The position numbers were made by a program, and so were the translations under genes. The notes under the pieces were generated by a model. The model saw only the letters and a program-made list of their open reading frames with translations, had not been told where the DNA came from and made no database searches. From a virus, in the IMG/VR virus record IMGVR_UViG_3300033144_007115, positions 1 through 47,466 of that record: a stretch of DNA of 47,466 nt; one strand, written 5' to 3'. This document shows, one piece after another, positions 33,494 to 41,026 of the stretch (its first letter is position 1; each line of letters opens with the position of its first letter).

Positions 33494-35052
33494 AAATCTT
33501 TAATCTTTACATTTTCATGATAAGAAACATCTCTATCATTTTCATATTCTATTTTACTCTCTTCTTCAATACTAAGCTTAGTAGAGAATCTAGATTTTCT
33601 TTCTTGAACATATTTTAACAATGAGTCTGCATTTTTATTATAAGCAGATACAATTAAATCTTCAATTGTAATTTTATCATTATTAAGTATATCTTCTTTA
33701 TTGTTCTGTATGAAGTCCACATAGGCCATACAAATTAAAACCCAATTCTTAATTTTAGCATAATTAAGAGAAGCTGAATGATTTCTAAACTCAATTGTAA
33801 GGGGTCTATTTCTATCTGCCTTACTTCTTTCTTTTTGATTAGGAATCCTTGCTCCCCTTGTATTAAAATTACAAGTAACAAGATTTAACCATTTATACCT
33901 AAGTATTTTATCTAAATCAATTCCATTATATTGACCACAATACCTCCCATCAGGATGTAATTTGTCTTTATTGAATTTTTGAGATAATTCTCTACCGTTA
34001 GATAGAGCTTTAAATAGTTTTTCATATGCTAAATCAATACCATATTCATAACCATATTCATCTATGATTTTTTCTAGCCCAAGACTAGGTAAATTACCGC
34101 AGTATATGTTTTTACTTCTAGAAGGAGGCAACATAGAAAATACATCATCTTGTAATTTCCTACCTAAAATATAAGCCAATACATTGAATTCTTTATTAAA
34201 TATTGCTCCACCAATATGAACATGTATACCACATGTTTTATCAATTTTACATCTACTTGCTACTTCCTTCACTGATTTATATAGATTTCTAAATCCAGCA
34301 TCTCCAGTTAAAATACCTGTAACATACTCTCCCCCTTCAATAGAGCCATCGTGAGTACATTCTAAGTTTAATCTGTTCTCTTCATATACATTGCGTCTTA
34401 AGAATCCACTACAGGTCTCTATTTCAACTCCAAATGTATATTTTTTTCCTTCAGAAATTCTATGAGAAATAGATTTTATACCTAATTCTAAATCTCTGTG
34501 CCTACGTTGTTCCTTACCTTGAGGGTCATCCGAATATTTACCTGTCTTCTTATTAGGGGCTACAAATCTTTTGGCCTCTTTTAGATAAGCTTTATACTTA
34601 ACACTATTTTTTTTTAAGAAATTCCCTGTAAAAGGATTTTCAGCAAAACCAGCTTTTATTAGTATCTTAGAAGATACTGCATATGCAGACTTTGTTCCAA
34701 AAGTGTTTGCTTCTAATTTAGGTAAAGAATCATAATCTAAATATTGGTAAGTATAATTGAGTTTTTTTTTCACATAAGGGATAATATCTCTAACATGAAC
34801 ATGTTCAAACTTCTTTTTTATTTCGTTATATCCAGTTATAATAGTATAACAATGGCTTTTCCTATACCATACTTTAGTAATACTCTCTTGAATATAATGT
34901 TTAGGGTTGTAAATGACCCAAGAATAATCCTCTAAGTATATAACTTGAGGTGGACTTTCCACTGATTTGTCATAGTTGTTTCCATCTATACAAACAAGGT
35001 TTTTTTCCTTTATTTCTTTTCCGTCTATTACACCAATAATCTTATTTGGCAT
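33484..35052 (-). CDS. Amidoligase_2-family COOH-NH2 ligase (glutamine-synthetase fold)
   Basis: A 522-residue protein. The ligase domain starts near residue 205 and shows the Amidoligase_2 signature: TFGVEIET at 206-213, HDGSIEGGEYVT at 234-245, CGIHVHIGG at 274-282, RYKWLNL at 385-391 and EFRNHSAS at 421-428. The Glu, His and Arg residues in these motifs would bind metal and ATP as in glutamine synthetase. The 200-residue N-terminal part is not recognised. Family members join a carboxyl to an amine, giving an amide or isopeptide bond on a peptide, protein or metabolite. It sits between two class II amidotransferases in the island. Substrate unknown. Confidence 0.85.
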   Translation of the reverse strand: MPNKIIGVIDGKEIKEKNLVCIDGNNYDKSVESPPQVIYLEDYSWVIYNPKHYIQESITKVWYRKSHCYTIITGYNEIKKKFEHVHVRDIIPYVKKKLNYTYQYLDYDSLPKLEANTFGTKSAYAVSSKILIKAGFAENPFTGNFLKKNSVKYKAYLKEAKRFVAPNKKTGKYSDDPQGKEQRRHRDLELGIKSISHRISEGKKYTFGVEIETCSGFLRRNVYEENRLNLECTHDGSIEGGEYVTGILTGDAGFRNLYKSVKEVASRCKIDKTCGIHVHIGGAIFNKEFNVLAYILGRKLQDDVFSMLPPSRSKNIYCGNLPSLGLEKIIDEYGYEYGIDLAYEKLFKALSNGRELSQKFNKDKLHPDGRYCGQYNGIDLDKILRYKWLNLVTCNFNTRGARIPNQKERSKADRNRPLTIEFRNHSASLNYAKIKNWVLICMAYVDFIQNNKEDILNNDKITIEDLIVSAYNKNADSLLKYVQERKSRFSTKLSIEEESKIEYENDRDVSYHENVKIKDLCV

Positions 35053-35073
35053 TTTTATAAAAGTTTTAAATTA

Positions 35074-36345
35074 TTATTCTTCAGTTGCAAAAGTAAGGTC
35101 ATGTTCGATATACTCCTTTAGTTTATCTAACTTAATTACCTCTTCCTCTATTGAACTACTTGCATTGGCTCTCAAATTATTAGCAACAGCTCCTATCTTA
35201 TTATGAAGGTCATTCATAATATCAATATGGCTTGATAAAAAATCATCTGAGGTACTAATTAACTCAGTCTTGGCATCTTTAGCAAGGTCAAGTAGACGTT
35301 CACCATTTTCAGGATTGAAATGAATACCAGGTAATCCAAGTCTAAACTCATGATAACCACCATCATTATATTCAACCTTTAAAATATGAAAGGCTCTTTT
35401 AGGACAAAGAATAATCTCTTGTCTAACTATTATAGAAGGAAGACTATATACCTTTCTTCTTCTAGATATAGTTAAATCTGAGAATTTCTCTACTCTCCAT
35501 TTTACCAATCCATTACTAATTATATGATGCTCTTTAAGAGTACAAAGTTGAAAAGGTAGTTTTGCTTTTTTCTCTTCTACTACTCTTTCTGCCTCTCTTT
35601 TAGCTTTAGCCTCACTCTCTCTCAAAACTCTAGCTTCTGCATCAACAGTAGCTTCTTTTAAAGGATTAGAGGCAATAGCTTTATTCTTTACAATTTTCCC
35701 CTCCTTAATAATATAAAGCCTTTGGTCTTTAAACTTTTGAATATTATTGCATTCAATTGCTTTAAGTGCTTCCTCTAAAGAAGAAATATACATAGAAGTA
35801 GAACCATCTTTATTCTTAATAGTTCCTCTAAATAAACTTCTATCTTCATGCTTAAAGATATACATAGTATTTTTATCTTTTTTATCTACCCAAACAAGAT
35901 TAGCAGCTCCCTCAAATTGAGAAAGAATTTCTGTGTCTTTATATTTATCCAAGTAAGCAAAAAAAGTTTTACTATCCATGTTAACTTCATCACTAAGTTT
36001 ATGCTCCCTTTTTAATATCGTCCAATTTTTAACAGTACCATTATGTACTCCTACAATATTATTGAATATGAAAGGGTGAGCATTACTAATAGTTTTAGCA
36101 TGTCCTTGGGTTGCAGCCCTAACATGCCCAATAAATAGGTTAGTTTCTTTTAAACCTATACTTGGTATCATTTTTTTACTAACTAACCCTTCTATTTTAA
36201 AGATTCTATCTTCAAAAGGTATAGAAGTATCATGATTATAAAAACCACAAGCATCTTTACCTCTTTCTTCATTGTACATCAATGCCATTTTAATCTTATC
36301 TTTGCTAAATTTACTAGGTCCAGAGTAAGCGACTATTCCACACAT
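35074..36345 (-). CDS. Class II glutamine amidotransferase-like Ntn hydrolase with coiled-coil extension (423 residues)
   Basis: Begins MCGIVAYSGPSKFSKDKI, the standard GlmS/PurF-like start with Cys2 nucleophile. Then come ERGKDACGFYN, LFIGHVRAATQGHAKTISNA, VGVHNGTVKNW and DSKTFFAYLDKY, giving a complete class II domain of about 220 residues. The remaining half is a Lys/Glu/Ala-rich coiled coil near 225-260 (EARVLRESEAKAKREAERV) and a C-terminal region of no known family. There is no sugar isomerase or PRTase domain, so it must work with a separate ligase; the 522-residue amidoligase starts 21 bases downstream and the cyclotransferase ends 19 bases upstream. Confidence 0.85.
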   Translation of the reverse strand: MCGIVAYSGPSKFSKDKIKMALMYNEERGKDACGFYNHDTSIPFEDRIFKIEGLVSKKMIPSIGLKETNLFIGHVRAATQGHAKTISNAHPFIFNNIVGVHNGTVKNWTILKREHKLSDEVNMDSKTFFAYLDKYKDTEILSQFEGAANLVWVDKKDKNTMYIFKHEDRSLFRGTIKNKDGSTSMYISSLEEALKAIECNNIQKFKDQRLYIIKEGKIVKNKAIASNPLKEATVDAEARVLRESEAKAKREAERVVEEKKAKLPFQLCTLKEHHIISNGLVKWRVEKFSDLTISRRRKVYSLPSIIVRQEIILCPKRAFHILKVEYNDGGYHEFRLGLPGIHFNPENGERLLDLAKDAKTELISTSDDFLSSHIDIMNDLHNKIGAVANNLRANASSSIEEEVIKLDKLKEYIEHDLTFATEE

Positions 36346-36364
36346 ATTTATATAGTTATTTTAA

Positions 36365-36784
36365 TTATACTAATTCTACTTCTTCTACTTTTTCTTCATT
36401 GTTTCTATCATTGTAATCACCAGTTTTCACTCGTTTATTACCAATAGAACTTCTGTCAGGCATAAAATATAACCATGCCTCTAATTCTTCACCATTTTCT
36501 GTAAGAACAGGCGTAAGCTTTCTCTCATACCAATTTGGATGACTTTCTAAACCATCAATGAAAGGTAAAGCATCTGCATGAACTTCATATAGTTCTCCCT
36601 TAATAGTAGAAATTTGTTCATCTGGATATACAAAAGGAATACCCCTTGTATATAATGCAAATTTATTTATAGTTTCACACTTCCCTTTAAATACTTGGGC
36701 TTGAATATAACCGTGATTACCAAAACCTTGCATTAAAGTCCCATATACCATCATAAGTATAGGAGTATTTTTTTTATAACTCAT
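36365..36784 (-). CDS. Gamma-glutamylcyclotransferase (GGCT/AIG2-like)
   Basis: A 139-residue AIG2-like protein with the substrate-binding VYGTLM at 13-18, KGELYEVHADALPFIDGLE at 62-80, where Glu80 is at the catalytic position, and NWYERKLTPV afterwards. Family members release 5-oxoproline from gamma-glutamyl amines or peptides. In an island of amide-forming ligases it could remove gamma-glutamyl groups or edit ligation products. The C-terminus is acidic (NNEEKVEEVELV), beyond the conserved fold. It abuts the 148-residue gene. Confidence 0.85.
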   Translation of the reverse strand: MSYKKNTPILMMVYGTLMQGFGNHGYIQAQVFKGKCETINKFALYTRGIPFVYPDEQISTIKGELYEVHADALPFIDGLESHPNWYERKLTPVLTENGEELEAWLYFMPDRSSIGNKRVKTGDYNDRNNEEKVEEVELV

Positions 36785-37231
36785 TTATTTTAATTTATGT
36801 TCATAAGTACTAATTAAAGCTCCACTTCTTCCAACACAGTTTTCTGAAATTTTAGTCCATTTACTACTTCTACTTAAACTTTTGTTAATTGCTATTTGTG
36901 TATTGGTAACAGTGTATAATACAGAGCCATAATTTAATTCTCTAGCAATATCTATTCCTAGATTTAACTTTTTAGAACAATTATATTTTCCTATATTAGA
37001 AATAACAGCTATACCACAACAACCAGGTACAGAAGTAATAAATACTGAACCAATGCCAGTAGCAACTTGGCAAGAAGGATACATATAATTTTGAAATAAA
37101 GCCTCTTGATTAAAACTTAATACTACTTTACCAAATAGCTTTTTATTTTTATTGTATTTGTACTTATCAATAAAAAATTTTTTTTTAGCTTCTCCCACTG
37201 TCCACCTTGCATCCTCCCATATATTACTCAT
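36785..37231 (-). CDS. Unknown protein of the amidoligase island, possibly GNAT-fold
   Basis: A 148-residue protein. The middle and end (GSVFITSVPGCCGIAVISNI, later LNYGSVLYTVTNTQIAINKS and SKWTKISENCVGRSG) recall the last strands and helix of a GNAT fold, where a late Asn precedes a helix. This is weak. GNAT-fold enzymes can act as peptide ligases using aminoacyl donors and occur in amidoligase neighbourhoods, which would make sense here. It overlaps the ATP-grasp gene by 8 bases and directly precedes the cyclotransferase. Confidence 0.5.
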   Translation of the reverse strand: MSNIWEDARWTVGEAKKKFFIDKYKYNKNKKLFGKVVLSFNQEALFQNYMYPSCQVATGIGSVFITSVPGCCGIAVISNIGKYNCSKKLNLGIDIARELNYGSVLYTVTNTQIAINKSLSRSSKWTKISENCVGRSGALISTYEHKLK

Positions 37232-38042
37232 TATTCATTTTTTTAATTATTATACTAGGAATAATTTTTCTCCATTCTATACCTGTCTGTTCTCCAAAAC
37301 TAGGTGCTGAATTGATTTCAATTACTTTAAATTTATGAGTTCTATCCTCTTCAGCTTTTCCTTTGACTCTTACATCACAAGCTCCAATATCAAGACCTAC
37401 TGCTTTCAATGATTTTACACAATGTTCAACAATACTATCCCAATTAAAGGGTTTATCAAATTGCTCATTATCTTCAAGAAACCAAACACAATTAGAATCA
37501 TTTCTGACAAATTTTCTATGTTCTGGAGTTCCTTCTTTAAGCATTTTTCTACAAGTGTAGAAGCATCCATCTTCAGTTATATGAAGTCTATACTCTCTTG
37601 TATAGTTGTAATATTTCTCAAAGTAATAACCTTCGTTATTTTCCTCTAAAAATTCTTCCCATTGATTTTGGTTATCAATTTTTCTGATACCTCTTCCTCT
37701 AGAGCCAAAAACTTTTTTAGCTATAATTGGAAATGGAATATCTTCTATATTGTTAACTTCAGCAATGTTCTTCCACCATTCAGGAGTTTCTACTTCAGCA
37801 GCTTTAAAACAATTCTTCATTTTAAGTTTGCTAGAACTATTTTGAATAGATTCAATAGAGTTAATTTGGATTCCAGTCTTGTCCCAATTGGTAGTACTTC
37901 CTAATCTAATACAAGCTAATGCTGGTACTAGTACTCCTTTTCTCTCATCTACTCTTCCCTTAATAGGTTTTCTCAATATTCTATGAGAAGGATGTCTACT
38001 AAGTACTCTTATATACCTTTTATTAAAGGTTTTGCTTTCCAT
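37224..38042 (-). CDS. ATP-grasp ligase (RimK-like)
   Basis: A 272-residue ATP-grasp protein: FPIIAKKVFGSRGRGI at 104-119 gives the ATP-binding Lys and the glycine-rich loop; YYFEKYYNYTREYRLHI at 139-155 is the second nucleotide-binding segment; CDVRVKGK at 222-229 and KVIEINSAPSFGEQ at 239-252 give the Mg-binding Asp, Glu and Asn. RimK-like enzymes activate a carboxylate as acyl-phosphate and attach it to an amine, often adding Glu residues to a protein or peptide. It lies between a protein of unknown fold (38057) and the GNAT-like protein. Its leader is AAATTTTAAATATG. Confidence 0.88.
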   Translation of the reverse strand: MESKTFNKRYIRVLSRHPSHRILRKPIKGRVDERKGVLVPALACIRLGSTTNWDKTGIQINSIESIQNSSSKLKMKNCFKAAEVETPEWWKNIAEVNNIEDIPFPIIAKKVFGSRGRGIRKIDNQNQWEEFLEENNEGYYFEKYYNYTREYRLHITEDGCFYTCRKMLKEGTPEHRKFVRNDSNCVWFLEDNEQFDKPFNWDSIVEHCVKSLKAVGLDIGACDVRVKGKAEEDRTHKFKVIEINSAPSFGEQTGIEWRKIIPSIIIKKMNNE

Positions 38043-38056
38043 ATTTAAAATTTAAA

Positions 38057-39184
38057 TTATTCATTGTCTATTATATCCCCAATAGCTTGCCAGATATCAT
38101 TTCCATTTCTATCTTTAGGCTTATAATAATTAAGAGCTTTTTTAATTACTTTCGCCTTCTTATACTTACTTTTATCTTTAGGCCTAACTTCTCTGCTGTT
38201 TACATAAGTATAGTTGCCTTTATCATCTTTAAGTTTAAGAATTATAGTATTAGTGCTAACTATTTTTTTAACTTTTTCAATAATGTATTCTCCCTCTAAA
38301 GTAAAATTATAATGTTTACCTCTAAAAATTACTACGTCTGTTTTCTTAGGGGTATAGTGTTTTTTATTATTTCTCCTTTTTTCCAATGCCAAAAACGTTG
38401 CTAGTTCTAGTTGTTCAGCTATTTTTGCCATTCCTTGGGCTCTACTTATTCTAGTTAATAAATAATTACTAATATTATACTCATTTTCCCTTAGTTTAAT
38501 AACTATTTTCTGTGAATTAGCCATTTCTTGAGTTATTCGTACTACTTCAGTACTCTCACTTATAAGGGATATAGGTATTATATCTATAGGAACTCCAAAA
38601 GAATCTGAAATAGTTAATCTAGTTGCCAGTTCTTGTATTCTAAATTTAGAGCTATTTTCAGGCCATTCCCTTTGAAACTTAAGTCTAACAAAGTCTCCAA
38701 CTCTTAATGTAAGATTAATTACTTTTACTTTGGGGTCATCCATCATGAAAGTATAAGTATTATTAGTTCCTAGCTCTACAGCTGTAAATAATCCTATTCC
38801 AATGCTCACCTGCATAACTTGGAATTCTCTATTTGAGAAAGATTCTCCATCATAAGATATAATAGTTCCAGGCCTAATGGAAAAATTTTTACTTCTTACC
38901 CCTATTAAATTACTAGGGGTAAATCTATTATGTTTAAATTTACCTCTAATGCCTACCAAAGTAACTCCTTTAGCGTCTACAGTGCGTATAGTGTATCTTC
39001 TACCTATATTATTAAGGTTATTTCCATTATACCCCATTAAATTAGTTAGAGTAACATCCTGCGCTTCAAAATACAAGTAATTTTCTACCTTAAACATACC
39101 TTCAGGGATAATTTCCTGTGGCGCAAAAGGGTCCCACCCTCCATTACCTCTTCTTCTTCCTCTATTTTCTACATTTTCAGGCAT
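38057..39184 (-). CDS. Unknown beta-rich protein of the amidoligase island, candidate substrate or carrier
   Basis: A 375-residue protein with an exposed N-terminus (MPENVENRGRRRGNGGWDPF) rich in Arg and Gly, then alternating beta segments suggesting several small barrels, and a basic C-terminal third (VVIFRGKHYNFTLEGEYIIE, then KYKKAKVIKKALNYYKPKD). No catalytic motif was found. Its start overlaps the type-2 amidoligase gene by 8 bases and its end is 14 bases from the ATP-grasp gene. Sitting between two ligases, it could be the protein they modify or a scaffold. That is inference; a structural role is possible. Confidence 0.6.
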   Translation of the reverse strand: MPENVENRGRRRGNGGWDPFAPQEIIPEGMFKVENYLYFEAQDVTLTNLMGYNGNNLNNIGRRYTIRTVDAKGVTLVGIRGKFKHNRFTPSNLIGVRSKNFSIRPGTIISYDGESFSNREFQVMQVSIGIGLFTAVELGTNNTYTFMMDDPKVKVINLTLRVGDFVRLKFQREWPENSSKFRIQELATRLTISDSFGVPIDIIPISLISESTEVVRITQEMANSQKIVIKLRENEYNISNYLLTRISRAQGMAKIAEQLELATFLALEKRRNNKKHYTPKKTDVVIFRGKHYNFTLEGEYIIEKVKKIVSTNTIILKLKDDKGNYTYVNSREVRPKDKSKYKKAKVIKKALNYYKPKDRNGNDIWQAIGDIIDNE

Positions 39185-39989
39185 TTTCTTTTACTTTTTC
39201 AGTTTCTATAATTGCTAATTTAAATTTCTTAATCAAAGCTTTAGCTATTTTCTTATCAGAATTATTAATACATTTTTGAATTCTTTCTGAATCTTTATCT
39301 GTTAGATTTAAATTCTGAGCAAATTCAATTGCTTTAATAGTATTCTCATAAGCCCATTCCATTAATTCAGTTGATGATATCCAAAAATTAGATAAAACTC
39401 TGTATTCCACCCCAAAAGGCTTATTTCTGAAGGCTCCAGCATTTCCATACATAGACCTTCTAAGAGTATCTTCATCCATAATTATACTTGGTACACCTAA
39501 GAATAAATCCATTGCTTGAATAATCTTTAAATTATCTTCAATTTCTGGATTATCATATCCAACATGAATATGTCCACCACAAGTTCTCAATCTTGAGAAA
39601 GGTTCAGGGGATTCATTCACATATTCTGTCCAAGCATTAAAATCAGGTTCACAACCAAATTCACATGCTCTAGGATGCATTAAATCATCTATTTCAAATT
39701 CCCCAGAAGGTTGAATAGCTAACTCTAATCCCATTTCCATAGACTTTTCTTCTAAGTGGTCCATTACAAAATCAATTTCTCTTACAAAAGATTCTTTATC
39801 AATACAAGGAGGAATGTTAAATTCTACAGCTACATTATCTTCTTGTATACAATGCCCATTATCAGAAATAGGTTTTGGATTTTCTTTTGTACCTCCAAAT
39901 TTATCAATGGCAGATACAAGATTTCCATCAAAATCTTTAACAAAAAGTTCAGGGTCACATCCTAAAGTTATGTTATTATATTTTTTCAT
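39177..39989 (-). CDS. phiEco32-type COOH-NH2 ligase (type 2 amidoligase)
   Basis: A 270-residue protein matching the phiEco32-like type-2 amidoligases: LGCDPELFVKDFDG at 9-22, QEDNVAVEFNIP at 49-60, MHPRACEFGCEPDFNAW at 104-120, RTCGGHIHVGYD at 135-146 and EYRVLSNFW at 195-203. The paired acidic and His residues correspond to the metal and ATP sites of the glutamine-synthetase fold. It forms an amide or isopeptide bond on an unknown substrate. It is a different subfamily from the 522-residue ligase at 33484, so the island holds two GS-fold ligases plus an ATP-grasp. Its start follows the leader AATTAAATATG. Confidence 0.88.
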   Translation of the reverse strand: MKKYNNITLGCDPELFVKDFDGNLVSAIDKFGGTKENPKPISDNGHCIQEDNVAVEFNIPPCIDKESFVREIDFVMDHLEEKSMEMGLELAIQPSGEFEIDDLMHPRACEFGCEPDFNAWTEYVNESPEPFSRLRTCGGHIHVGYDNPEIEDNLKIIQAMDLFLGVPSIIMDEDTLRRSMYGNAGAFRNKPFGVEYRVLSNFWISSTELMEWAYENTIKAIEFAQNLNLTDKDSERIQKCINNSDKKIAKALIKKFKLAIIETEKVKENA

Positions 39990-40018
39990 ATTTAATTATT
40001 TTTTTAATTTATTGAAAC

Positions 40019-41026
40019 TCAAGTTCCGAAAAATAGCTGACTGAAATTTTTATCTAGTTTCTTCTGATTTCTATAATATATTAAATCATTTCTAGTCATA
40101 ATAATTGAAGATTTAAGTTTATACTTAAAATTATATGTACCTCCATATTTTAATTCACGTTTTACTAAATAACGTGTTTTATATATACCTGCTTCTCTAT
40201 ATATACCTGCAACTTTAATTACTTTGCCTGCATCACCATATTTTTCTCCAATAACTATGTTATTTTCTACTTCTTCTATCTCTATGTTTAATATATTACA
40301 AACTTCTTTTAAAGGATTTTTTAATAGTTTTTTTAAATATTTCCTCATTTTTGGAATGTTATATTCATATTCTTTAAAAGTAGAAACAATAATTGGTAAA
40401 ATATCCGTAGTAAATAGACTTACAGTAAAAGAATCAAATCTAAATAATGGGTATATCTTAGAATAATTAGGCAAAGTTTTTGCTATTTTTAATCTTTCTT
40501 TAAACTGTTTTTTATTTATAGGTAAGAAAAGACAATTATTTCCTGCTGGAGAATTTGCGCCATAAAAGTGCTCTTGTTTTACATATCCTAAATATGCAAT
40601 ACATTCTACCCAAGAAAGTTTTGGATTTTTTTTCTTAAGCATGAATAAGTCCTCATAGGCAGTTGCATAAAAAGTAGTATTATATATAAATCTTAATATT
40701 TGTATTCCAGCTAATGCATGGGCTCCACAAGTATAATTTTTATATTCTAATTTAATTTCTATACTATCTCCAACAGTAGTACAATTACTATTTAAATCTA
40801 CAATTTTCATAGGGAATCCAGCCCCTTTTAAAATTTTTATGAATTTTTTTAATTCTTTTATTGTTTTATTATTATTTTTTAAAAAATCTTTTCTAATATA
40901 AAACATAACATAGCCTGTTTTCTCAAAAGAATGATTTATACTCTCACAACAATCGTTACCCTTACCATCATTTATAAGTTCATTAGATTTGCTATATATT
41001 TCATAATAATGTATATCAGTATGCAT
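40019..41026 (-). CDS. Unknown protein at the head of the amidoligase island, 335 residues
   Basis: A 335-residue basic protein with a Cys/His pair in YTCGAHALAGIQILRFIY and an NSPAGNNC segment, reminiscent of but not convincing as a cysteine peptidase (Cys then His then Asn). It follows the DNA polymerase by one base and precedes the type-2 amidoligase by 29 bases. Its central region weakly resembles the 215-residue protein at 21443. Peptidases are frequent partners of amidoligases, so a peptidase test is worthwhile; the function is otherwise unknown. Confidence 0.55.
   Translation of the reverse strand: MHTDIHYYEIYSKSNELINDGKGNDCCESINHSFEKTGYVMFYIRKDFLKNNNKTIKELKKFIKILKGAGFPMKIVDLNSNCTTVGDSIEIKLEYKNYTCGAHALAGIQILRFIYNTTFYATAYEDLFMLKKKNPKLSWVECIAYLGYVKQEHFYGANSPAGNNCLFLPINKKQFKERLKIAKTLPNYSKIYPLFRFDSFTVSLFTTDILPIIVSTFKEYEYNIPKMRKYLKKLLKNPLKEVCNILNIEIEEVENNIVIGEKYGDAGKVIKVAGIYREAGIYKTRYLVKRELKYGGTYNFKYKLKSSIIMTRNDLIYYRNQKKLDKNFSQLFFGT

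Noticed and set aside
34976-36447. Plus-strand open frames over the amidotransferase and amidoligase genes
   Set aside because: All are antisense to recognised enzymes; Phe/Ser/Ile-rich shadow composition.
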